This document shows positions 1 through 5,310 of a DNA stretch of 6,050 nt, piece by piece. Position 1 is the first letter of the stretch. Each line of letters starts with the position of its first letter. A model generated the notes under the pieces. The model made no database searches. It was given only the letters and a program-made list of their open reading frames with translations, and had not been told where the DNA came from. Origin of the DNA: Planctomycetota bacterium (lineage in GTDB: Bacteria > Planctomycetota > UBA1135 > UBA2386); contig QJVU01000201.1 of NCBI GenBank assembly GCA_003235605.1, forward strand, positions 1-6,050, given 5' to 3'. The translations under genes and the position numbers were made by a program.

Positions 1-891
1 TGGTCCCGTGACGATGCCTGCTATCTGGCAGCCGGGGCCGAGGCGGAAGTCCACCTGCGTGTCCCCGTTGCGATCCAACGTGACCTGGGGGCGTTCCTGA
101 CGGGCGAAGTCGGTTGCCACGGCGCTGATCCGGCAGCTGTGCTGTGGTTCGACGTGGGGGATGCAGTAGCGGCCATCGGCATCGGTGTGCGCGACAAGCC
201 CGTCCTCCCGACCGGGGGTCTCGGCCAGCTGCAGGAGACCGTGGGGGTTGCTGATCGTGACCCTCGCGTCAGCGATCGGGAAACCGCCCGCCCTCGCCGT
301 GACCCGGCCCCGCACCACCATTCCGCGTCCCAGGCGGATGGTGCCGGCGTCATACCAGTCCCGCTCCTGGATCTGGAGCGACGGCAGGGAGCGTTCGCAG
401 AAGTCGTCGTGGACGATGCGAAGCTCCACTTGCTGGTCTTCGCCGCCCCAGGACATGCCGAGGGCGAAGCGGCCGTTCGCGCCGGTGACCGCCTGGGCCA
501 CCGGCAGGAAGCGCATGCCCTTCTGTTTCTTCTCCAGCAGGTCGAAAGCGTTCTTCCCCAGGCCGGGCATCAGATAGACCGTGGCGCTGGCAACGGGGTA
601 GCCCTCGGGATCGGCTACCAATCCCCGGACTCCCTGGCGCAGGTCACTGGCAGACGGGTCGGGCTGCAGCCTCGTGCGCTGGTCCGTGTCGCTGGCGGTG
701 CCTGGGTCCTCGCGGCGGTTCCCGCCGGCCAGCACCGGATTCGGATCCGCTGCATCCTGGAAACCAGGGTTGGCTCGTGGGGCGGGACCCGTTGCCTGCG
801 TCCGCAGGGGATCCGCGACAACGGCGACGACAACAACACCCGCCAGCGCAAGACCAGCGCACAGCAGCAGAAGCTGCGTCGGTCGCTTCAT
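1..891 (-). CDS. Exported multi-repeat carboxypeptidase-regulatory-like protein, partial (C-terminal part beyond the window)
   Basis: The frame is open from ATG at 891 to position 1 (297 residues, no stop), so the C-terminus lies outside the window. Residues 7-26 are hydrophobic after MKRPTQ, which indicates a signal peptide or signal anchor, with possible cleavage near VVA at 24-26. Cys11 is not in a convincing lipobox. A Pro/Asp/Gly-rich linker (about 27-85) leads to beta-sandwich repeats at about 88-162 and 192-262, and a third begins at 288 (CQIAGIVTGP). Each repeat has the carboxypeptidase-regulatory-like pattern: GxV, G.P...A.V, D..GRF/Y. The protein is a clear paralog of the upstream 671-aa protein, sharing VYLMPGLG, FLPVAQ, HDxFC and PGRExG in the same order, so the full length is probably also near 650-700 aa. 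It is the last visible gene of the minus-strand run, 68 bases after the previous stop. No catalytic motif is seen, and a structural or binding role in the envelope is inferred. Confidence 0.85.
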   Translation of the reverse strand, partial: MKRPTQLLLLCAGLALAGVVVVAVVADPLRTQATGPAPRANPGFQDAADPNPVLAGGNRREDPGTASDTDQRTRLQPDPSASDLRQGVRGLVADPEGYPVASATVYLMPGLGKNAFDLLEKKQKGMRFLPVAQAVTGANGRFALGMSWGGEDQQVELRIVHDDFCERSLPSLQIQERDWYDAGTIRLGRGMVVRGRVTARAGGFPIADARVTISNPHGLLQLAETPGREDGLVAHTDADGRYCIPHVEPQHSCRISAVATDFARQERPQVTLDRNGDTQVDFRLGPGCQIAGIVTGP

Positions 892-901
892 CGGGAGCCT
901 G

Positions 902-906
902 CCTCC
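902..906 (-). promoter_or_regulatory. Ribosome binding site of the partial repeat protein
   Basis: On the minus strand GGAGG lies 10 bases upstream of the ATG at 891. It is the best Shine-Dalgarno match near this start and supports it. The spacing is slightly long. The downstream paralog therefore has its own translation start signal, unlike the overlapped genes upstream. Confidence 0.5.
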
Positions 907-959
907 GTTCCGGTTGGAAGGAGCGCAGGCGCCGATCTTCCCGGCACTCTGTCAGTAGC

Positions 960-2975
960 TCACTGCGGCGTCAGGCTGAGGTCCAGGATCTGGGTCCTCT
1001 GCCTTCCCGTCACCACGAAGGGCTTTTTGCTCTTCTGCATCTGCACGATCATGATGAACGGGTTGTTCTGGATCTGCTGGGCGGCATAGGCCTCGTAGTT
1101 GCCCGGTGGCAGTCGCTTGCTGAGGATGTAGCGGCCCTGGTTGTCGGTGATCGCGTCGCAGCTGAAAGGGTTCGGGTTGATGTTCTGCTCGTCGGCAACC
1201 GCGCTCACCGACACCTTCACCTGGCCCTGAGGAACGCCGTTGACGCGCACGATCCCGGTGAGGAGCGCGCCCTGGAGCATGCGCACCTGGCCGACGTTCG
1301 TGCTCTCGCCGGTGACGACCTTGGTGTCGTTGGTGGTCAGCGTGCAGTAGTCCGGGTGCTCGAACCGCAGCTGGTAGAGACCGTCGTTGAGCAGGTTGAT
1401 CCGGAACGCTCCGTTCTTGTCGGTCTTGACGTCGGTCTTGGTGATCCGGTAGGGCACCTGGAACATCTCGACGAGCGGGTTGTCGATGAGCTTGTTGGGC
1501 CGAGTCCGTACGGTCGCGTCTGCGACAGGCTGGCCATTGCCGCTGACGACCACACCCTGGATGATGCCGCCCTCGTTGAGGCGCACCGTGACCTTGGGGA
1601 TCTCCTGCTGGCTGGCCACCACCTTGAAAGGCTCCGAGAAGCCCTTGGCGTGGCCCTTGGCCTGGACTTCGACCACGTAGTCCATCGGGTCGATACCTTC
1701 CAGCCTGGTGGTGCCGTCGGAGGAGCGTTCGACCTTCTTGTAGACATTGGTGTTGCCGAAGATCTCCTGGCCCTCGAAGTAGGTCTTCAGCCACACCTCG
1801 TAGCTGCGCATCGGGCCGCCGGTCTTGCTGAAGACCTGCACTGTCACCATGCCCTGCTTCTCCAGGATGATGTGCACGTCCTTCTTGCCAGCGGGTATCG
1901 GCTTGTCATCACCCTTCACGAAGCCGGGACACTCGGCAACGATCGTGTATGAGCCCTGCTGCAGGCCCAGTACCTCGAACTTGCCATGCTCGTCGGTGCG
2001 TGTCTCCTCGGTCTGGGCCACCTTCTGGCTGAGCAGGTAGGCGGTGATCTTGGCAAAGGGGATCGGCGTCCCGGTGGGGCCGGTGATGATGCCGGCGATG
2101 CTGAACCCTGGGCTCAGCTGGAAGTCCACGCGGTTGATCGCCCCCTTCTCGAGGGTGACCTGGGTCTTCTCGTCCTTGGCGTAGTCGGGAGCGACAGCGG
2201 TCATCTTGAAGAAGCCCTCGGGGTCGACGTTTTCGACCCGGTAGTATCCCGATGCATCCACTGTTGCCGTGATGCCGTGCTCCCGTCCGGGAACCGGAGC
2301 GATGTCCACGGTGCCGTTGGGGTTCCCGATGCTCACCGTGGCGTCGGCGACCGGGTAGTTGGTGCCCTTGACCAGCACCCTGCCCTCCACGACCACGCCC
2401 CGCTTGAGCTCGTGGGTACCAACCTGGACGTACTGCCCCTCAATGGGCTGGATGTTGGGCAGCTTGTCGTCGCAGAACTTGTCGTGGGTGATCCTCACCT
2501 CGTAGACCTTGCCCTCCTCGACCTGCTCGATGCCCATCCGGAACCTGCCGCTCTCGTCGCTGACTGTCTGCGCCACTGGCAGGAAGATGCGTCCCTCCGA
2601 GTGCTGGCGCATCAGCTCGAAAGCGTGCTTCACGCCCAGGCCGGGCATGAGGTAGACCTTGGCGCCCGGGACACCGTAGCCCGCCTGGTCCACCAGGTGA
2701 CCTTCGACCCCCTGGGGACAGTCCTTGCCGGACAGATCCTCCTGGGTGATCTCGACCCGGGCGGGTTCTCGCGGCGCCGGCTTGTGCTCGGACGTCTCCT
2801 CGAAGGCCTTGCCGGTCTGGTTACCCGCCTTTGGCGCCGGGGGCTGCTTGCCCGGCCCCGGGGTGTGGTGTTCCTCGGGGACGTAGCCGGGGCCCTCGGA
2901 AAACACGATGGCTATGGTGGTGCCCAGGCCCAAGAGCAGGACCAGGATCAGGATCAGCTTCAGGGAACTGTTCAT
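960..2975 (-). CDS. Membrane-anchored or secreted protein with six carboxypeptidase-regulatory-like (beta-sandwich) repeats
   Basis: The protein has 671 residues and stops with TGA at 962-960. The open frame extends 231 codons further upstream, but that part is antisense-frame noise within the lipoprotein gene. ATG at 2975 is chosen because it gives MNSSLKL followed by a hydrophobic stretch (about 6-25, leucine/isoleucine rich) and an ATGA overlap with the preceding stop. The hydrophobic stretch acts as a signal peptide or anchor. A Pro/Gly/Lys/Glu-rich linker (about 27-85) follows, then six repeats at roughly 88-165, 194-264, 291-352, 375-442, 469-543 and 571-632. Most show GxV..G.PV.DA.V, a D..G.F/Y turn and a closing Y.L/V strand. 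Repeat 1 has a distinctive insertion with VYLMPGLG and FLPVAQ, and repeat 4 is the most diverged. The C-terminal tail (633-671) looks strand-forming. There is no peptidase, glycosidase or other catalytic motif, so the role is probably structural or ligand-binding outside the cytoplasm. Compared with the neighbouring lipoprotein it uses more Lys, Asn and Ile. Confidence 0.9.
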   Translation of the reverse strand: MNSSLKLILILVLLLGLGTTIAIVFSEGPGYVPEEHHTPGPGKQPPAPKAGNQTGKAFEETSEHKPAPREPARVEITQEDLSGKDCPQGVEGHLVDQAGYGVPGAKVYLMPGLGVKHAFELMRQHSEGRIFLPVAQTVSDESGRFRMGIEQVEEGKVYEVRITHDKFCDDKLPNIQPIEGQYVQVGTHELKRGVVVEGRVLVKGTNYPVADATVSIGNPNGTVDIAPVPGREHGITATVDASGYYRVENVDPEGFFKMTAVAPDYAKDEKTQVTLEKGAINRVDFQLSPGFSIAGIITGPTGTPIPFAKITAYLLSQKVAQTEETRTDEHGKFEVLGLQQGSYTIVAECPGFVKGDDKPIPAGKKDVHIILEKQGMVTVQVFSKTGGPMRSYEVWLKTYFEGQEIFGNTNVYKKVERSSDGTTRLEGIDPMDYVVEVQAKGHAKGFSEPFKVVASQQEIPKVTVRLNEGGIIQGVVVSGNGQPVADATVRTRPNKLIDNPLVEMFQVPYRITKTDVKTDKNGAFRINLLNDGLYQLRFEHPDYCTLTTNDTKVVTGESTNVGQVRMLQGALLTGIVRVNGVPQGQVKVSVSAVADEQNINPNPFSCDAITDNQGRYILSKRLPPGNYEAYAAQQIQNNPFIMIVQMQKSKKPFVVTGRQRTQILDLSLTPQ

Positions 2976-4888
2976 CGGGATCGTGGGTGGAGGTTCCGGA
3001 CCAGGTCGCCGTGGTCCGGGACCTGTATGCGGATCAGGGTATCGTGGCGGCTGGCCGCCGCTTCGGCGGCCGTTTGCTTGCCTGGAGAATAGTAGAACAT
3101 CTGGTACTCCCCCGGTGCTACCGGCCCCAGCGCAAAGCGGCCCTGAGCGTCGCAGACCGCCTCGGCGCCGACCGCCTCCGGAGGCAGCCCCGCCAACGGA
3201 TCGACGCACACTGTCGCTCCCACCGCTGGTTGCCCGAAGTGGTCTCGGGCCACGCCCTGGATGCGACCGCCGGCAGGCACCTGCAGGGTGCCGAGATCGC
3301 TGCTGCCCCCGGGGCTGGCCGCGAACACGTCGCTCAGAAACGGCGGTAGCCCGGCCTTCTTCACCAGGAGACGGTAGCTGCCCGGTGGCAGGCCTCCGAG
3401 GTCGAAGCGGCCGCTGCTGCCGGTAAAGGTGCGCGGCAGCCCTCGGCGGCCGGCGTTGCCAGCGCCGGCCAGCGCCGGGTGGGGCGTGCCGTCGTGTTTT
3501 CTGGGTATGACCTGGACCAAGGCGTCTGGCAGGGGTCGGCTGGCGGGATCCTGGACCCTGCCCGTGACCCGGGAGCCCGCTCGCAGGAGCAGGGTGATCT
3601 CCCCCGAGCCCGGCTGAATGGGGCCGGTCTTCGGGGCGAAGGACCCTTCGGACTCCGCGGTCGCCCAAGCTATTCCACCTGGCAGGCCGCCGACGCGAAA
3701 ACGTCCGTCGGCGTCGGTTACCGCCGTTGGCGGCACCAGCACGCCTTGGCGGAGGACGGGCCAGCCGGCGGGCACCTGAACCGTCACCCGGGACCCCGGT
3801 ACCGGCCGGCGGGTGACCCCGTCCAGCACCCGCCCACAGACCGCGTTCCCCTTGGGAAGCACCAGGATCTGGGGTTGGGCATCGGGGACCACGTCATCCC
3901 GCACCAGGGGGCCGTGCTCCTCATGGGTCACCATGAGCCGATAGGGCTGGGGGAGCAGGCCGGAGATCCTGAACTCACCACGGGCATCGCTGCTTGCTTC
4001 GTGGGAAAGGCGCCCACCGTCGGCCATGCACACGATGCGGGCGCTGCTCACCGGTTGGGTGCCGCCTGGATCCAGGACGCGGCCGCAGAGGGTGGAGCCC
4101 TTCGGCAGATCCACGGGGATCCGCAGCGCCCGAGACACCGAGGCGGGCTGCTGGTGGCGGAGCTCCACGGTGGCCCGCCCGTCGGCTTCCACGCGCAGGA
4201 CGTAGGCACCTTCACTCACGGCATAGAGAGGCGCATGACCGTCGGCGCCGGTCTCGGCCTGGTGGCGGAACATCTCCAGCACCACGGCCGGAAGGGCGGC
4301 GTCCTCGAGGGCAGGCGACAGGTGCACCCGCGCGCCCTGGAGGGGCTGCTGGGACTCCCGTGCCCGCACCTCCACGACCACTCCGGGCGCAGTGTCCAAC
4401 ACCAGGTCGCCGAGGTCCCAGGTGTCCCCCGCTGCAAGGCGTTGCTCCCGGTGCACGAGGCACGGCTGCCAGTAGGGGTGGCGCACCACCAAGAGCAGCG
4501 GAGCCGCCGGGACGTGCCGAAGTTGGAACCTCCCCAGGGTATCGGTGCGGGTGCGCCGGGCCGGGGAGCCCTCCGCCGGGCCTTTCAGGCGCGGGAGACC
4601 AGACACCCCGAGCAACAGCACCTCGGCGCTGGCCAGGGGGTCGCCGAGATCGTCGAGAACCCGCCCGAGAATCCGACCCTTGCCGCCGCGGGGCGCATCC
4701 GCCTGGGACGCTTTGGTGTTCTCCGATCGGGTCGTCGTCGATTGGGACGTGGACGACTGGGCCGTTGTCGAGGGGGTCCTGTCCTGGCTCTGCAGCTGCC
4801 CGCCGTCCGCCGGCCTGCTGCAGGCCGCCAACGCCAACGCCATCGGCAGCGCCACCGCCAGTCCCCGGAGCCCCGCGAGCCTGCGCAT
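2972..4888 (-). CDS. Lipoprotein with six carboxypeptidase-regulatory-like repeats
   Basis: The protein has about 638 residues from ATG 4888 to TGA 2974-2972. The N-terminus is a textbook lipoprotein signal: MRRLAGLR, a hydrophobic core and lipobox LAAC with Cys23, followed by Ser at +2. A Ser/Thr/Gln-rich linker (about 34-62) would tether the folded part to the membrane. Six beta-sandwich repeats follow at about 71-136, 168-235, 266-320, 348-412, 440-512 and 541-601. Recurrent GRVLD, G.P...A.V, TDADGRF and GLPPGSYRL signatures are typical of carboxypeptidase-regulatory-like domains. No enzyme domain is visible. ATG 4888 is preferred because GGTGA lies 5 bases upstream. ATG 4900 (adding MVIT) and GTG 4897 are alternatives that would overlap the ferredoxin stop. 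The open frame reaches back to 5077, but that extension is the ferredoxin gene in another frame. The 3' end overlaps the next gene by ATGA, suggesting coupled translation. The architecture matches its two neighbours, but sequence similarity is limited to the generic repeat pattern. Confidence 0.88.
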   Translation of the reverse strand: MRRLAGLRGLAVALPMALALAACSRPADGGQLQSQDRTPSTTAQSSTSQSTTTRSENTKASQADAPRGGKGRILGRVLDDLGDPLASAEVLLLGVSGLPRLKGPAEGSPARRTRTDTLGRFQLRHVPAAPLLLVVRHPYWQPCLVHREQRLAAGDTWDLGDLVLDTAPGVVVEVRARESQQPLQGARVHLSPALEDAALPAVVLEMFRHQAETGADGHAPLYAVSEGAYVLRVEADGRATVELRHQQPASVSRALRIPVDLPKGSTLCGRVLDPGGTQPVSSARIVCMADGGRLSHEASSDARGEFRISGLLPQPYRLMVTHEEHGPLVRDDVVPDAQPQILVLPKGNAVCGRVLDGVTRRPVPGSRVTVQVPAGWPVLRQGVLVPPTAVTDADGRFRVGGLPGGIAWATAESEGSFAPKTGPIQPGSGEITLLLRAGSRVTGRVQDPASRPLPDALVQVIPRKHDGTPHPALAGAGNAGRRGLPRTFTGSSGRFDLGGLPPGSYRLLVKKAGLPPFLSDVFAASPGGSSDLGTLQVPAGGRIQGVARDHFGQPAVGATVCVDPLAGLPPEAVGAEAVCDAQGRFALGPVAPGEYQMFYYSPGKQTAAEAAASRHDTLIRIQVPDHGDLVRNLHPRSR

Positions 4889-4900
4889 GGTGATCACCAT
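4887..4900. repeat. Perfect 14-bp palindrome at the ferredoxin-lipoprotein junction
   Basis: ATGGTGATCACCAT reads identically on both strands. It spans the ferredoxin stop, the GGTGA ribosome binding site and two candidate lipoprotein start codons on the minus strand. In RNA it could fold as a 5-bp stem with a GATC loop, pairing the binding site with the start codon. Symmetry of this length can also arise by chance around start codons. Confidence 0.6.
4894..4898 (-). promoter_or_regulatory. Ribosome binding site that decides the lipoprotein start
   Basis: Minus-strand GGTGA sits 5 bases upstream of the ATG at 4888 and overlaps the TGA stop of the ferredoxin gene. The other in-frame starts at 4897 and 4900 have no comparable Shine-Dalgarno match. 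This placement suggests that ribosomes ending the ferredoxin frame re-initiate on the lipoprotein. Confidence 0.45.
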
Positions 4901-5130
4901 ATGCGAGAATCCACGTCTTCGTCGGGCAGCAGCTCCCGGAGCAGGGCGAGGAGCTCCGAGCGACAGGTGCCGCAGCCAGTGCCCGCACTGGTTGCCTCCC
5001 GCAGCGCCTCGACGGTTCGGGCACCGGCAGCAACCGCCGCCTCCAGCTCGTTCCGGTGGATCTTCATGCAGTAGCAAACCCGCGGGATGGTGGGGTCGTC
5101 GGGGGATACCGGAGGCTCGGATTCGGGCAT
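4894..5130 (-). CDS. Stand-alone BFD-like [2Fe-2S]-binding protein (bacterioferritin-associated ferredoxin type)
   Basis: This is a 78-residue protein from ATG 5130 to TGA 4896-4894. The four cysteines C19, C21, C53 and C56 give C-x-C-x31-C-x2-C within RVCYCMKIHRNEL and GTGCGTC, the fingerprint of the BFD-like [2Fe-2S] fold. Two short helices (about 26-47 and 54-68) complete the domain. Family members act in the cytoplasm: Bfd releases iron from bacterioferritin, and related domains occur in nitrite reductase NirB and NifU. Here the domain is alone, so a small electron-transfer or iron-mobilising protein is the best reading. No bacterioferritin gene is visible, so the symbol bfd is withheld. 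The frame stays open upstream to 5274, but that Arg/Gly/Pro-rich extension lacks family character and lies in the divergent promoter region. ATG 5130 leaves a natural short N-terminus, although its Shine-Dalgarno sequence is weak. The stop nearly touches the lipoprotein start, suggesting one operon. Confidence 0.85.
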   Translation of the reverse strand: MPESEPPVSPDDPTIPRVCYCMKIHRNELEAAVAAGARTVEALREATSAGTGCGTCRSELLALLRELLPDEDVDSRIW

Positions 5131-5167
5131 GCCCTTGGGCTGAAGCTCTTTGCGGCCAGGGTGTTGG

Positions 5168-5183
5168 GGACTGTGGACAGTCC
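5168..5183. promoter_or_regulatory. 16-bp inverted repeat, candidate operator
   Basis: GGACTGTGGACAGTCC has perfect 7-base arms (GGACTGT/ACAGTCC) around a central GG. It lies in the divergent intergenic region and overlaps the -35 element of the candidate plus-strand promoter, a position suited to a dimeric repressor. The inner GACT-N6-AGTC recalls the GACT/AGTC arms of IscR-type Rrf2 sites, but the spacer is one base longer than in E. coli IscR type 1 sites, so that identity is not claimed. Confidence 0.5.
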
Positions 5184-5201
5184 AGGTCCGCACAGTATCG
5201 T
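5174..5201 (+). promoter_or_regulatory. Candidate sigma-70-like promoter for fhs
   Basis: TGGACA (5174-5179, five of six matches to TTGACA), a 16-base spacer and TATCGT (5196-5201, four of six to TATAAT) face the fhs gene. Transcription would start near 5208, leaving a leader of about 100 bases. Such matches are frequent by chance, and the organism's consensus is unknown. Confidence 0.3.
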
Positions 5202-5248
5202 ATCCCGCCCCCTTGCTAACCCTTGACGGGGTTTTCCGCCGCTCTGCC

Positions 5249-5263
5249 GCCCCGCCGCGGGGC
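5249..5263 (+). other. Small GC-rich hairpin in the fhs leader
   Basis: GCCCCG-CCG-CGGGGC can form a 6-bp all-GC stem with a 3-base loop within the presumed 5' leader of fhs. No T tract follows, so it is not an intrinsic terminator. High local GC makes chance formation plausible. Confidence 0.25.
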
Positions 5264-5310
5264 CAGGAACCCAAACGACCCAGCCCCTCGCAGCAGGCCC
5301 GAAGCCCATC

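Larger units (their letters stand above)
5131..5310. other. Divergent intergenic region between the ferredoxin operon and fhs
   Basis: This 180-base non-coding stretch must hold the promoters for both directions. It contains a perfect 16-bp dyad (5168-5183), a plausible plus-strand sigma-70-like promoter (5174-5201) and a GC-rich hairpin (5249-5263). I see no convincing minus-strand -35/-10 pair and no terminator with a T tract. Confidence 0.7.

Noticed and set aside
916..941. GGAAG...CTTCC with an inner GCGC stem between the two paralogs, considered as a terminator
   Set aside because: The stem is short and broken and no T tract follows on either strand, so it does not support a transcript end.
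139..1089. Plus-strand open frame of 316 codons
   Set aside because: It is antisense to the exported repeat protein and to the end of the 671-aa gene. Its translation is Arg/Gly/Val-rich with no domain, and it crosses a gene boundary on the other strand.
777..1952. Plus-strand open frame of 391 codons rich in Leu/Val/Asp/His
   Set aside because: It is the antisense shadow of the 671-aa gene. The repetitive LVxDxVxH composition is what GC-rich codons on the opposite strand produce.
1986..3092. Plus-strand open frame of 368 codons
   Set aside because: It is antisense to the 671-aa gene and crosses into the lipoprotein. It shows no recognisable fold, while the minus strand has a coherent signal sequence and repeats.
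2976..3668. Upstream extension of the 671-aa gene (231 more codons, open frame)
   Set aside because: The extension is Arg/Pro/Gly-rich, overlaps the lipoprotein in another frame, and would bury the hydrophobic signal sequence that begins at 2975.
4725..4790. Runs of gtcgtcgtcg and gacgtggacg as a possible tandem DNA repeat
   Set aside because: They are explained by the Ser/Thr/Gln linker codons of the lipoprotein and show no regular repeat unit.
3479..5074. Plus-strand open frame of 531 codons, the longest on that strand
   Set aside because: It is antisense to the lipoprotein and ferredoxin genes, both of which have strong family signatures. The translation is low-complexity Gly/Arg/His with no domain.
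5223..5228. TTGACG as a -35 element for fhs
   Set aside because: No -10-like hexamer lies 16-18 bases downstream in the GC-rich stretch that follows.
5131..5274. Upstream extension of the ferredoxin gene (48 more codons)
   Set aside because: It lacks any family similarity, contains the 16-bp dyad and the promoter candidate, and BFD-like proteins are normally short.
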